Origin: Gammaproteobacteria bacterium UBA1119
GTDB taxonomy: Bacteria; Pseudomonadota; Gammaproteobacteria; Pseudomonadales; Azotimanducaceae
DNA: 31,327 bases
NCBI GenBank assembly: GCA_002313255.1
Contig: DCBA01000065.1
Span: 6,102-37,428 of the forward strand
Direction of reading: 5' to 3'
Positions 7,753 through 17,659 of this stretch are shown here, piece by piece. Numbering within the stretch: position 1 is the first letter of the stretch; each line of letters begins with the position of its first letter. The notes below the pieces were generated by a model. That model was not told the origin of the DNA, did not search any database, and was given only the letters and a program-made list of their open reading frames with translations. The position numbers were made by a program, and so were the translations under genes.

Positions 7753-8210
7753 TGAATGATCTGATCGCACATTCTTCCGGCCTCGTTGTTGGCCCGGGAA
7801 CTCGCACGTGTATGCACTTCTCAATTCTCTTGGTCGACGGTTCCGAGGTAGATTCGACCCGCGGGGCCGAGCCGGCTGTTTTCACTTTTGGCGATGGAAG
7901 TCTTCTGCCAGGGTTTGAAAATGCGATCAAGGGCCTTCGTGAAGGCGAAAGCGGACAGTTCGAAATAGCGGCAAAGAATGGGTTTGGTGAATGCAACGAG
8001 GCAAATGTCCAAGAGTTACCGATCGCGTCATTCACCTCGGTCGGCGAACTAGAACCGGGGTTAGTGGTATCTTTTGGATCCCCCGACGGTGAGTTGCCAG
8101 GGATCATCAAAGCCGTTGGCGAGAACAAAGCGATTGTCGATTTTAACCATCCGCTCGCCGGTAGGGTGCTGATCTTCGACGTTACGATCCTGAACGTTTG
8201 TCCGTTATAA
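7752..8210 (+). CDS. fkpB: FKBP-type peptidyl-prolyl isomerase (SlpA family)
   Basis: This small cytoplasmic prolyl isomerase/chaperone belongs to the SlyD/FkpB group. The N-terminal half has LVDGSEVDSTRGAEPAVFTFG and LLPGFENAIKGLREGE, matching the FKBP core, and VDFNHPLAGRVLIFDV (about residues 131-146) is the diagnostic C-terminal strand of this family, after the inserted flap. The ATG at 7752 overlaps the lspA stop; the frame is open further upstream within lspA, but that part is shadow. In many relatives ispH follows; here the gene ends 45 bases from the convergent bamD, and ispH is absent from the window. Confidence 0.93.
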   Translation: MNDLIAHSSGLVVGPGTRTCMHFSILLVDGSEVDSTRGAEPAVFTFGDGSLLPGFENAIKGLREGESGQFEIAAKNGFGECNEANVQELPIASFTSVGELEPGLVVSFGSPDGELPGIIKAVGENKAIVDFNHPLAGRVLIFDVTILNVCPL

Positions 8211-8254
8211 GCCGCATCGAGCTGTTAATACAGGCGCAGTCCTGGTCCTTGTCG

Positions 8255-9235
8255 CTATCCTAAGATACGTCGATACCAGGGCTTTTTCGGTGCCGGGTCG
8301 CTAATCGATTCTTGGGTATCCGTCTGCAGAGAGTTCGGTACGCCCGTGTCGGGCTGCGAGATCTGTAGAGGCGGGGGTACGTTGGGGCGATCGACAAGAC
8401 CGAAAGTCATGATGTTGATCCAGCTGCGATCACGGTTAGCGATCGCTTCCTCCAGAATTAGATTCCCATTCTCGTCGAAAGCCCGGTAATCCGGATAGTT
8501 CATCGCCAATACCCGCAACGAATCATTTGCAGCTTCCGTCAAACCGAGCTTGTAATTTGACTCGATCAGGATCGCCAGCGCTTCAGGTACGGAAGGCGTC
8601 TTCGAGTAGTTTTCGACAACGGCGCGAGCGCGATTTGCAGCGGCCACGTGTGCATCTCGTGAGAGATAGTAACTAGCAATATCCACTTCGGCTTGCGCGA
8701 GAAGATTGCGCAAGTAAACCATTCGTTGATGGGCGTCCTTGGCATATTCACTATCGGGGAATCGATTTAGAAACTCACTAAAGTACGCAAATGCTACTTC
8801 GGCACCAGACATGTCGCGTCGAGACTCTTCGCCACCAAAAAACCGGTCAAGCACGCTGCGGTTTCCCGTAAATGCGGCGAGTCCGCGCATGTAGTAGGCG
8901 TAGTCGACGTTTGGGTGCTGGGGGTGCAGTCGGATGAAGCGGTCGGCGGATGCTTCGACAGACTCGAGATCCACGCTCATGTAGTGGGCGTAAATGAGTT
9001 CCAACTGCCCCTGTTCTGCGTACCGACCGAAAGGGAAACGCGCTTCGAGTTGTTGAAGTCGATTGATGCCAAGAGAATAGTTCCCGGTCTTAAGGCTGGT
9101 ATTCGCCCGTCGATACAGGATCTGTTCACTGGTTTCATCCTCGACTATTTCTTGCGCATCGGTGGCTGGTCCCACAAATGGCATCCAGGCGCAGCTGCAA
9201 AGCGTGGAAAAGACGGAGAGAAAAATTAGACGCAT
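8255..9235 (-). CDS. bamD: Outer membrane assembly lipoprotein BamD
   Basis: BamD is the essential lipoprotein of the BAM complex that inserts beta-barrel proteins into the outer membrane. The N terminus is a lipoprotein signal: basic MRLIF, a hydrophobic stretch, then LCSC with the lipidated cysteine. Repeated helical TPR-like units follow, including YRRANTSLKTGNYSLGINRLQQ and HPNVDYAYYMRGLA, the latter a BamD hallmark. At 326 residues it is longer than E. coli BamD (245) because of a proline- and glutamine-rich C-terminal tail, as in Pseudomonas-type BamD. The ATG at 9235 was preferred over an in-frame TTG four codons upstream because it gives a normal signal peptide. Confidence 0.94.
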   Translation of the reverse strand: MRLIFLSVFSTLCSCAWMPFVGPATDAQEIVEDETSEQILYRRANTSLKTGNYSLGINRLQQLEARFPFGRYAEQGQLELIYAHYMSVDLESVEASADRFIRLHPQHPNVDYAYYMRGLAAFTGNRSVLDRFFGGEESRRDMSGAEVAFAYFSEFLNRFPDSEYAKDAHQRMVYLRNLLAQAEVDIASYYLSRDAHVAAANRARAVVENYSKTPSVPEALAILIESNYKLGLTEAANDSLRVLAMNYPDYRAFDENGNLILEEAIANRDRSWINIMTFGLVDRPNVPPPLQISQPDTGVPNSLQTDTQESISDPAPKKPWYRRILG

Positions 9236-9286
9236 AAGGAATCTCAAGGTCGAAACTGCATTTTACGGTCCGAGCGGCTAATTTGC

Positions 9287-9319
9287 ATTGCGTATGGTTT
9301 CGAATTCGCCAAACGCAAT
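9287..9319. promoter_or_regulatory. Interrupted palindrome between bamD and a transporter gene
   Basis: ATTGCGT (9287-9293) and ACGCAAT (9313-9319) are perfect inverted copies. With one mismatch, the next TGG pairs with CCA, giving about ten paired positions, and the centre is itself palindromic (CGAATTCG). It lies in the 156-base space between two divergent genes, where an operator controlling either would be expected. No regulator can be named. Confidence 0.45.
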
Positions 9320-9391
9320 ACAGACCTCGCGCACCGGGATCAAAATCCGTAGGGTTGCAAATTGCGCACACCGAATGGACCTCAAAACGAC

Positions 9392-10750
9392 ATGGTTAAT
9401 TTTCTCGCGACGCCGCGTTTGAGGCCGTTAGCGCTCACCGACCGGCGGTGGCTTCGTTTCACCGCGTTCACTTCGTATTACTTTGCTCAAGGTGTTCCCA
9501 TCGGACTGTTCTCTATAGCCATTCCCGCGGCGCTCGCAGAACAAGGTCGTACCGTGGCCGAGGTTCTTTGGCTAGCCGGGTGGGTAAACCTCCCGTGGGC
9601 ACTCAAACTGATTGTGGGACCGTTCATGGACCGCTTCCGATACCTGCCGATGGGAAATCGGCGTCCATGGGTGATGTTGGCGCAGACGGGGCTCGTCACA
9701 TCGTTCGTCGGCATGGCTCTTCTTGAACCAACGTTAGGCGGTTCTTTAGTGCCCATCGCGGTTTGTGGGGTCGTCATCAATTCATTTGCGGCGAGTCAAG
9801 ATGTGGCCGTTGACGGGATGGCCATCGACGTCTTACCAACTGACGAGCGCGGTCGCGCGAACGCGCTCATGGGATTTGGACAGGCCGCAGGTTTCGCGTG
9901 TTATGGGGCATTGTGCACGCGTCTCATCCACTCGGTCGGGATTGAGGGGGCGGCATTGTTTTGCGCGGTGTCGGTTGGATTAATACTTATTGTTGTTGCC
10001 ATGGTACGAGAACGTCCGGGTGAGAAGATGATGCCTTGGGGATCTGGCCAAGCATCAGCCAAACATAGCCTTGCCGATCGACATATCGCGCAAATCGGAT
10101 CCGACATTTTCCGCGTTCTGTTGTTACCGATGAGTTTATTACTGATGCTGGTTGAGTTTCTGAATAGGTTTCGCGACGGCATAGCTCTTGGCGTATTTCC
10201 TGTTTTTGGTGTGCAAGAAATAGGCCTCAGTGATATCCAGTATGCAGATTTCAGCTTTTGGGTGACGTTGGGCGCCGCCGTTTTTGGCGCATTGTTAGGG
10301 CCATCTATCGATCGCTTTGGGGCCAGGCGATTCCTGCTCATTGCACTTTTCGGTGCCGCTATTTGTCATGTGGTTGTTGGGTTGCTCGAGACACTGTGGA
10401 CCAGTACGCCTTTCATGGTGACGCTAGCGGTCGTCAACGCAGCCTTTGGCCAGCTGGTGTTTGTGACCACCATCGCTATTTTTATGTCGATATGTTGGTC
10501 GAAGGTATCCGCAACTCAATTCGCGATCTACATGGCGATGGCGAATCTGAGCCGGTCCATCGGCTCGTGGGTATTTGCCGGTGTCGACGAATTCCTAGAT
10601 TTAGGCTATAGGGAATCGTTCTTTGTGATGGCAGGCTTGCTCGTTGTTGCAGCGTTATTGCTGACGCGATTTAGCACGTCTTCACACGCCGATCGGGTCG
10701 AACAACTCGATAGTGATCGGGGAAGTGGCAAACCTATAGGCCGTGGCTAA
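9392..10750 (+). CDS. AmpG-like major facilitator transporter
   Basis: This is a 452-residue membrane protein with about 12 hydrophobic segments. The segment ASQDVAVDGMAIDVLPTDERG followed by NALMGFGQAAGF (about residues 131-165) is the hallmark of the AmpG / acetyl-CoA transporter branch of the major facilitator superfamily; GPFMDRFRYLPMGNRRPW in the loop after segment 2 also fits. AmpG imports anhydromuropeptides during wall recycling, but the substrate here is not established. I use the ATG at 9392; a TTG at 9362 would add ten residues. Neither has a strong ribosome site. It sits between bamD and rluD, which are usually adjacent and divergent, so it appears to be an insertion into that locus. 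Confidence 0.8.
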   Translation: MVNFLATPRLRPLALTDRRWLRFTAFTSYYFAQGVPIGLFSIAIPAALAEQGRTVAEVLWLAGWVNLPWALKLIVGPFMDRFRYLPMGNRRPWVMLAQTGLVTSFVGMALLEPTLGGSLVPIAVCGVVINSFAASQDVAVDGMAIDVLPTDERGRANALMGFGQAAGFACYGALCTRLIHSVGIEGAALFCAVSVGLILIVVAMVRERPGEKMMPWGSGQASAKHSLADRHIAQIGSDIFRVLLLPMSLLLMLVEFLNRFRDGIALGVFPVFGVQEIGLSDIQYADFSFWVTLGAAVFGALLGPSIDRFGARRFLLIALFGAAICHVVVGLLETLWTSTPFMVTLAVVNAAFGQLVFVTTIAIFMSICWSKVSATQFAIYMAMANLSRSIGSWVFAGVDEFLDLGYRESFFVMAGLLVVAALLLTRFSTSSHADRVEQLDSDRGSGKPIGRG

Positions 10751-10794
10751 CATGGTGTCGATGCGACGAGTTTGCGAAGATATTCGATCGGCTT

Positions 10795-11751
10795 ATGCTC
10801 GGTAAGTCGATCGAGCGGGCCGAAACTTTGGCGAAGACGCATGTAGGTCAAAGGATCGACAAAGCGTTGGCAGAGATATGGCTTGAGTTTTCCCGTGCCC
10901 AAATCACGAAATGGATGCGGATTGGCGCAATCCAAATTAATGGCAATGTCGTTAAACCCGATGCGAAAGTTTGCGGAGGAGAGCGGGTACGCTTGAATGT
11001 CACCATGCCGGCTTCAGAGGACTGGCTGATCGCTGAGGCACTAGATTTTTCGGTCGTGTACGAAGATCAGGATCTTTTGATCGTTGACAAACCGCGAGGC
11101 CTCGTGGTTCATCCTGGCGCCGGAAATTTGACCGGCACGCTAGTCAACGGGCTGATAAATCGACGTGCTGAGTTGGCTCAGTTGCCGCGGGCGGGGATTG
11201 TCCATCGACTCGACAAAGACACCACCGGATTGATGGTTGTCGCCGCCAATAACAAGGCGCTGAAAATACTTACCCAAGCCATAGCTAAGCACGACGTTGA
11301 CCGACGTTATGTGGCTATCTGCGAAGGGATCCTCCTAAAGCGTAGACGTGTTGATATGGCGATAGGCCGTGATTTTCGCGACCGGACCCGTCAACGCGTA
11401 AGAGACGATGGACGAGATGCTGTCACGCGCGTGAAACCCGCCGAGACATTCCGCGGACATACGGCGGTCGAGGCGTTTTTGGAGACTGGTAGAACGCATC
11501 AAGTGCGTGTACACCTGGCCGCGATCGGTCACCCGTTGGTGGGAGATCGTCGCTACGGAGCGCGGGGGCGATTGCCTAAGCAACCGACCGAAAAGCTGGT
11601 TGGCGCTATACGCAGCTTCGATAGACAGGCATTGCACGCGGCCGGATTAGCCTTCAGTCATCCATCAAGCGGTAAAAGGGTGGAATTTGAAAGCGATCTG
11701 CCGTCGGATATGCAGTTTCTCGTTGAAACCTTGCGCCAGGATCAATCTTGA
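10795..11751 (+). CDS. rluD: 23S rRNA pseudouridine synthase (RluD family)
   Basis: RluD isomerises three uridines of helix 69 in 23S rRNA. An N-terminal S4 RNA-binding domain (about residues 16-75, GQRIDKALAEIWLEFSRAQITKWM region) precedes the catalytic domain with GIVHRLDKDTTGLMVVA, catalytic aspartate D140, and the later motif ETGRTHQVRVHLAAIGHPLVGDRRYG. Length 318 is normal. The stop overlaps the TTG start of pgeF by four bases, preserving the rluD-pgeF pair opposite bamD. RluD is favoured over RluC by this context. Confidence 0.94.
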   Translation: MLGKSIERAETLAKTHVGQRIDKALAEIWLEFSRAQITKWMRIGAIQINGNVVKPDAKVCGGERVRLNVTMPASEDWLIAEALDFSVVYEDQDLLIVDKPRGLVVHPGAGNLTGTLVNGLINRRAELAQLPRAGIVHRLDKDTTGLMVVAANNKALKILTQAIAKHDVDRRYVAICEGILLKRRRVDMAIGRDFRDRTRQRVRDDGRDAVTRVKPAETFRGHTAVEAFLETGRTHQVRVHLAAIGHPLVGDRRYGARGRLPKQPTEKLVGAIRSFDRQALHAAGLAFSHPSSGKRVEFESDLPSDMQFLVETLRQDQS

Positions 11752-12554
11752 TTGATTGGATAGACGCAACTTGCGAACTCCCCGATGGCGTTCGAGCGGG
11801 CTATACCACGCGATTGGGAGGTGCCAGTGAGGGCGCGTATTTGTCAGCCAACATGGCTACGCATGTTGGTGATGTTGACGCTGATGTCAGAGAGAATCGA
11901 CGACGACTGCTTCAAATAACGGGGCTCGCCGACATCCGCTGGCTGAAGCAGGTCCATGGCTCGAGCGTCGCAAAGGTAGAACCGCACGTCGATCCGGTTG
12001 ATGAACAAGGCTCGGCGTCGGTTGCGGATGCTCAATGGACCGATTCAATCGGAATCGGTCTAGCGATTCTTAGCGCTGACTGCTTCCCCGTGGTTATTGC
12101 GGATGCTAGAGGCAGCATTGTTGGGATCGCGCATTGTGGTTGGCGTGGGGCTGTATGTGGGGTCCTCGAATCGCTTGTTGCCGCTATGCGTTGTCGATCA
12201 GCATCGCTCAATGCGTGGATGGGCCCGGGTATTTGCAAGCGATGTTATGAGGTCGGACCTGACGTTGTAGCGCGCCTTGACGCCCGGATATCGAAAAACG
12301 TACTCGTCGCCGGGCCACGCCGGGAACGCTGGTTTCTGGATCTTCCTGGCTATCTGGAAATATTGCTCCAAGAATTAGGAATCGAACGTATTTTTGGTTC
12401 ACCAAGCTGCACTTATCAGGACGAAAATCTGTATTCCTATCGCAGGGGCAAGGTCACAGGGCGTGTGGCGACGATAGTCTGGCGCGAAACACCTTGTACT
12501 TCGGACCCTCCTAATCAGGTATTTGCCTCGTGCGTTCCCGCCACGACTCTTTGA
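11748..12554 (+). CDS. pgeF: Purine nucleoside phosphorylase / peptidoglycan editing factor (laccase-domain family)
   Basis: YfiH/PgeF proteins bind zinc or copper; members have purine nucleoside phosphorylase or adenosine deaminase activity, and E. coli YfiH affects peptidoglycan composition. The metal-ligand motifs are present: KQVHGSSV (His), LSADCFPV (Cys) and IAHCGWRGAVCGVLE (His). Usually the last reads AHAGWRG; here a cysteine replaces that alanine. The C terminus has YSYRRGKVTGRVATIVW, also conserved. The TTG at 11748 overlaps the rluD stop and has AGG seven bases upstream. Its stop codon lies inside the -35 box of the next operon. ClpB, which often follows, is absent. Confidence 0.93.
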   Translation: MIDWIDATCELPDGVRAGYTTRLGGASEGAYLSANMATHVGDVDADVRENRRRLLQITGLADIRWLKQVHGSSVAKVEPHVDPVDEQGSASVADAQWTDSIGIGLAILSADCFPVVIADARGSIVGIAHCGWRGAVCGVLESLVAAMRCRSASLNAWMGPGICKRCYEVGPDVVARLDARISKNVLVAGPRRERWFLDLPGYLEILLQELGIERIFGSPSCTYQDENLYSYRRGKVTGRVATIVWRETPCTSDPPNQVFASCVPATTL

Positions 12555-12579
12555 CAGATACAACGTATTTCAGAAGAAT
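12551..12579 (+). promoter_or_regulatory. Promoter of the ilvI-ilvH-ilvC operon
   Basis: A perfect -35 box TTGACA (12551-12556) overlaps the pgeF stop codon, and AAGAAT (12574-12579, four of six matches to the -10 consensus) follows after exactly 17 bases. A start near 12586 leaves a leader of about 32 bases. That is too short for a leader peptide with attenuator, so branched-chain attenuation of the E. coli ilv type is not expected. Confidence 0.55.
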
Positions 12580-12617
12580 AGCTGCCCTTTGCTCTGATTT
12601 GACGGGATTGTGCACCG

Positions 12618-14369
12618 ATGACCGAACGATTGTCTGGCGGTGACATGCTTATTCGGGCGCTGCATGACGAAGGCGTCGAGTACATCTTTGGTTACCCGGG
12701 TGGGGCAGCCTTGCACATTTACGATGCAATCTTCAGACAGCAAGAAATCGAACACATTCTTGTACGTCACGAACAAGCTGCGACCCATATGGCCGATGGG
12801 TACGCACGAGCGACAGGTCGTCCTGGTGTTGTCTTAGTCACGTCTGGACCAGGTGCTACGAACGCGATCACGGGGATCGCCACGGCCTACATGGATTCGA
12901 CACCCATTGTTGTAATTTCGGGGCAAGTTCCTACCGATTTGATTGGAACAGACGCGTTCCAGGAAACCGACATGGTGGGTATTTCGCGGCCCGTCGTGAA
13001 ACACAGTTTCTTGGTCAGAGCGGCCAGCGAGATTCCGGATGTTGTCAAAAAGGCTTTCTATATCGCGGCGAGCGGTAGGCCTGGGCCGGTCGTGATCGAT
13101 GTCCCCAAAGATACGACCGATCCGAACGAACGATACGAATATAACTACCCAGCGGAGGTTTCGTTACGTTCGTACAAGCCTTCTTCGGGCGGCCACGTGG
13201 GTCAAATCAGGAATGCCGTCCGAGCCTTGAGCGAAGCTCGTCGACCGGTCATTTATACGGGCGGCGGCGTCGTCCAAGGTGAAGCGAGTGCGGAGTTGGT
13301 GGCTGTGGCAAGAAAGTTGGGCTATCCAGTGACAAATACGTTGATGGGGCTTGGAGCATTCCCTGGCGACGACCCGCAATTTCTAGGCATGCTGGGTATG
13401 CACGGTACATATGAAGCCAATTGTGCAATGCACCACGCGGATCTAATTTTTGCGGTAGGGGCCCGATTCGACGATCGTGTAACGAACAATCCGGCAAAGT
13501 TCTGCCCCGAGGCTCGAATCATCCATGTTGATGTGGATCCGGCGTCGATCGCAAAGATCATTGATGTCGACATCCCTATTGTTGGTCATTGCAAAGTCGT
13601 TCTAGCGGAAATATTGGCGGTGCTGGAAACGGAGATTGCTGACACGCTCGATAATGCAGACGATGTGACAGCGTGGTGGCAACGAATCGATCGATGGCGG
13701 GCGGAACACGGTCTTGATCACGACCAAAGCGAACGTCGGGGCGCTGGTGGTTCGCTCCTGCCACAACAGGTTGTGCAGGCCGTCTATCGCGCAACGGGTG
13801 GTGACGCGTACGTGACCAGCGATGTCGGACAACACCAAATGTTCGCGGCTCAATATTATCGGTTTCCGGAACCAAGGCGATGGATTAACTCTGGCGGGCT
13901 GGGAACTATGGGGTTTGGATTCCCGGCAGCGATGGGCGTGCAGTTCGCTTTTCCGGACAAGACGGTTGTGTGTATCACGGGGGAAGGGAGCTTTATGATG
14001 AACATGCAGGAGTTATCGACCTGCATGCAATACTCGCTACCCATCAAGATTATTAATCTCAACAATCAAGCCCTTGGCATGGTTAAACAATGGCAGGACA
14101 TGCAGTACGCCGGTCGTCATTCTCAAAGTACGTATCGGGACGCGCTTCCCGACTTCAGTCAAATGGTGGCGTCGTTTGGTCACGTCGGCATCAAGGTGAC
14201 CACACTGGAAGAGCTGAATTCCGTTGTCCCTGACATTTTTGGAGACCGATACCGAAACGACTTGGTGTTTCTTGATGCTCATATCGACCCTGATGAGCAC
14301 GTTTACCCAATGTCCATCAAGGGAGGCGCTCTTAAGGACATGGTTTTAGGAAAAGAGGAACCAACCTAG
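12618..14369 (+). CDS. ilvI: Acetolactate synthase, large catalytic subunit
   Basis: This thiamine-diphosphate enzyme joins two pyruvates, or pyruvate and 2-oxobutyrate, in the first common step of valine, leucine and isoleucine synthesis. Domains in order: pyrimidine-binding domain with RHEQAATHMADGYAR and catalytic glutamate E52; a central FAD-binding domain (about residues 190-340, including GARFDDRVT); and the cofactor-binding domain with GEGSFMMNMQELSTCMQY and LNNQALGMVKQWQ. The GEGS form of the usual GDGS motif is familiar in Pseudomonas-like enzymes. The 583 residues are normal. Its stop overlaps the ilvH GTG by one base, indicating coupled synthesis of the two subunits. Confidence 0.97.
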   Translation: MTERLSGGDMLIRALHDEGVEYIFGYPGGAALHIYDAIFRQQEIEHILVRHEQAATHMADGYARATGRPGVVLVTSGPGATNAITGIATAYMDSTPIVVISGQVPTDLIGTDAFQETDMVGISRPVVKHSFLVRAASEIPDVVKKAFYIAASGRPGPVVIDVPKDTTDPNERYEYNYPAEVSLRSYKPSSGGHVGQIRNAVRALSEARRPVIYTGGGVVQGEASAELVAVARKLGYPVTNTLMGLGAFPGDDPQFLGMLGMHGTYEANCAMHHADLIFAVGARFDDRVTNNPAKFCPEARIIHVDVDPASIAKIIDVDIPIVGHCKVVLAEILAVLETEIADTLDNADDVTAWWQRIDRWRAEHGLDHDQSERRGAGGSLLPQQVVQAVYRATGGDAYVTSDVGQHQMFAAQYYRFPEPRRWINSGGLGTMGFGFPAAMGVQFAFPDKTVVCITGEGSFMMNMQELSTCMQYSLPIKIINLNNQALGMVKQWQDMQYAGRHSQSTYRDALPDFSQMVASFGHVGIKVTTLEELNSVVPDIFGDRYRNDLVFLDAHIDPDEHVYPMSIKGGALKDMVLGKEEPT

Positions 14370-14860
14370 TGCGACGCATAATTGCTGTTCTACTTGAGAA
14401 TGAAGCGGGTGCGCTTTCTAGGGTCGTCGGGCTTTTCGCGCAGCGTAACTACAACATTGAGACGTTGACTGTCGCACCGACGGAGGATCCTACGCTTTCC
14501 CGTCTCACGCTGACGACGGAGGGCGACGACGGCAAGATCGAACAGATCACAAAACACTTAAATAGGTTGATTGAAGTGGTTAGGGTGTTTGACCTGACGG
14601 AGGGTGATCACTTAGAGCGGGAAATCATGATGATAAAAGTCCGTGCCGATGGTGCTACTCGGGCGGAAGTGAAACGTACGACCGATATTTTTCGTGGACA
14701 GATCGTCGATGTAAATCAGAATACCTATACTATTCAACTGGTCGGGCCTTCGGGAAAACTCGCGGCGTTTATTGACGCGTTGGATAGGAATCAAGTCGTT
14801 GAAGTTGTTCGTTCGGGCGTTTCAGGTATCGGTCGAGGTGACAGAATTTTAAGCCTCTGA
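14369..14860 (+). CDS. ilvH: Acetolactate synthase, small regulatory subunit
   Basis: IlvH activates the large subunit and makes it sensitive to valine. The N-terminal ACT domain begins MRRIIAVLLENEAGALSRVVGLFAQRNYNIETLTV, with the glycine-rich turn that binds the effector; a second ferredoxin-like domain follows from about residue 78. The 163 residues match E. coli IlvH. The GTG start overlaps the ilvI stop (TAGTG). Whether valine inhibits this enzyme cannot be told by eye. Confidence 0.96.
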   Translation: MRRIIAVLLENEAGALSRVVGLFAQRNYNIETLTVAPTEDPTLSRLTLTTEGDDGKIEQITKHLNRLIEVVRVFDLTEGDHLEREIMMIKVRADGATRAEVKRTTDIFRGQIVDVNQNTYTIQLVGPSGKLAAFIDALDRNQVVEVVRSGVSGIGRGDRILSL

Positions 14861-14872
14861 TCGCGACGCTAA

Positions 14873-15916
<1,044 letters not shown>

Positions 15917-15922
15917 TTAACG

Positions 15923-16681
15923 ATGTCGGATGAAGATCTTAAACTTGAAGCGGTAGATGATGCTGGCAGTGGCGAGGATCGCCGTCGCCGCGGGATTCTA
16001 CTGCTTCCCAATTTGATTACAACGGGAGCCCTTTTTTCGGGCTTTTACGCGATAGTTGCTGGAATGAATGGCCGCTTTATCGCGGCAGCACTCGCGATAT
16101 ACGTAGCGGCCGTGCTAGACACTCTAGATGGGCGCGTTGCTCGTTGGACCCGTACGGAAAGTCCTTTTGGCGCGCAGTACGATAGTCTTTCGGACATGGT
16201 TGCATTCGGCGTTGCACCGGCGTTGGTAGTGTTCGAATGGGGCCTTGCGGCACTCGGCCAATTCGGTTGGGTTGTAACGTTTATTTATATGGCTTCTGCG
16301 GCGCTACGCCTGGCCCGGTTTAATACATCGGGCGACTTAAACTCGTTTACAGGATTGCCTAGCCCAGCCGCCGCCGGCCTCGTCGCCAGTGCAGCTTGGG
16401 TCGGCTCCAGTGGTGATGCACTCGAACCGTCGATACTGGCGATTGCATTTATGACCCTTATCACTCTTCTCGCTGGGCTGTTGATGGTCTCTAATTTCAC
16501 ATACTTTTCGCCCAAACGGTTTGGATTGAAAGGACGCGTACCCTTTATTACATTCGTTGTTGTGGTTATGGGATTTGCTGTCGTACTCGTTGACCCGCCT
16601 CTGGTACTGTTACTTGCCGGGACCGCTTATGCTCTCTCGGGACCATGCGTCGCACTCTTTCGGTGGGTACGCAATAACTAG
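15923..16681 (+). CDS. pssA: CDP-diacylglycerol--serine O-phosphatidyltransferase
   Basis: PssA makes phosphatidylserine, the precursor of phosphatidylethanolamine. It belongs to the membrane CDP-alcohol phosphotransferase family: the signature DG-x2-AR-x8-G-x3-D-x3-D appears as DTLDGRVARWTRTESPFG followed by AQYDSLSDMVAFG (about residues 67-95). The protein has about six to eight hydrophobic segments. This differs from the E. coli type, a phospholipase-D-like enzyme. It starts six bases after ilvC and is probably in the same transcript, as in Pseudomonas. Confidence 0.94.
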   Translation: MSDEDLKLEAVDDAGSGEDRRRRGILLLPNLITTGALFSGFYAIVAGMNGRFIAAALAIYVAAVLDTLDGRVARWTRTESPFGAQYDSLSDMVAFGVAPALVVFEWGLAALGQFGWVVTFIYMASAALRLARFNTSGDLNSFTGLPSPAAAGLVASAAWVGSSGDALEPSILAIAFMTLITLLAGLLMVSNFTYFSPKRFGLKGRVPFITFVVVVMGFAVVLVDPPLVLLLAGTAYALSGPCVALFRWVRNN

Positions 16682-16699
16682 ACGCAACGGGAGACCTTT

Positions 16700-17659
16700 T
16701 TGAGCTTCGTCATAAAAACTCCTGCTGACGTAAGGCCATCGGAAATCACACCAGAGAGGGTTTATCAAACTCGCCGCCGATTTATGCATGTCATTGGCGC
16801 AGCGGGTCTAGCTTCGTCGGTTCCAGCGGTCGCACTTCACACGGGATGGATGGATTCAAAGGGGTTTGCTCCTGCGCCACCGTCTGAGGACACAGTTACG
16901 CCTCGGGGCTATGCAACGAGTTTTAACAATTTCTATGAGTTTGGGACCGACAAAAATGATCCGGCTGAGTTGGGCAGCCGTCTCACCACGGAACCTTGGA
17001 AAGTCGAGGTGGCTGGACTTGTGGGCAAGCCGGGAACGTACGATATTGAAGATTTATTGACGGGTGTTGACCTTGAAGAACGAATCTATCGGCTTCGCTG
17101 TGTAGAAGCGTGGTCGATGGTCATCCCATGGATCGGCTTTCCACTTAAAACGCTACTTGAGCGGTTTAATCCGTTGGGATCGGCGAAGTACGTCGCGTTT
17201 ACGACGCTCTATCGCCCCGAAGAAATGCCGGGACAGCGATCTTATTTTAGCTCGATCAAATACCCCTACGTCGAGGGTTTACGACTTGATGAGGCATACC
17301 ATCCGTTGGCAATTATGGCTGTCGGCATGTACGGACAGGTATTACCTAACCAAAACGGCGCTCCGCTGAGACTGGTGGTGCCATGGAAGTATGGATTTAA
17401 GAGCATCAAATCGATCGTTCGCATTGAATTAACCGAGACGAGACCTCGTACGACGTGGAATCTCACAGCGTCGAACGAATACGGGTTTTTTGCGAACGTC
17501 AATCCGACCGTCCATCACCCACGGTGGAGCCAAGGCAGTGAACGCCGTCTCCCCAGTTCGTTGTTCAACGGCAATCGAAAAGTCTCAACCCGCATGTACA
17601 ACGGTTACGATGAAGTGGCTGGTCTATATGCGGGCATGAATTTGCGCCTGAATTATTGA
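16700..17659 (+). CDS. msrP: Periplasmic methionine sulfoxide reductase, molybdopterin subunit
   Basis: MsrP (YedY) repairs oxidised methionines in envelope proteins and carries molybdopterin. The N terminus is a twin-arginine signal: TRRRFMH at residues 24-30, then a hydrophobic stretch, so it is exported folded. The molybdenum-ligand cysteine is C134 in RLRCVEAWSM. Other family stretches include NNFYEFGTDK, YPYVEGLRLDEAYHPL, NGAPLRLVVPWKYGFK and ANVNPTVHHPRWSQ. The TTG start at 16700 has GGGAG upstream and gives 319 residues. It overlaps msrQ by four bases. In this transcript it follows pssA. Confidence 0.96.
   Translation: MSFVIKTPADVRPSEITPERVYQTRRRFMHVIGAAGLASSVPAVALHTGWMDSKGFAPAPPSEDTVTPRGYATSFNNFYEFGTDKNDPAELGSRLTTEPWKVEVAGLVGKPGTYDIEDLLTGVDLEERIYRLRCVEAWSMVIPWIGFPLKTLLERFNPLGSAKYVAFTTLYRPEEMPGQRSYFSSIKYPYVEGLRLDEAYHPLAIMAVGMYGQVLPNQNGAPLRLVVPWKYGFKSIKSIVRIELTETRPRTTWNLTASNEYGFFANVNPTVHHPRWSQGSERRLPSSLFNGNRKVSTRMYNGYDEVAGLYAGMNLRLNY

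Noticed and set aside
8211..8254. Terminator between convergent fkpB and bamD
   Set aside because: No convincing stem with a T run could be found in the 44 bases.
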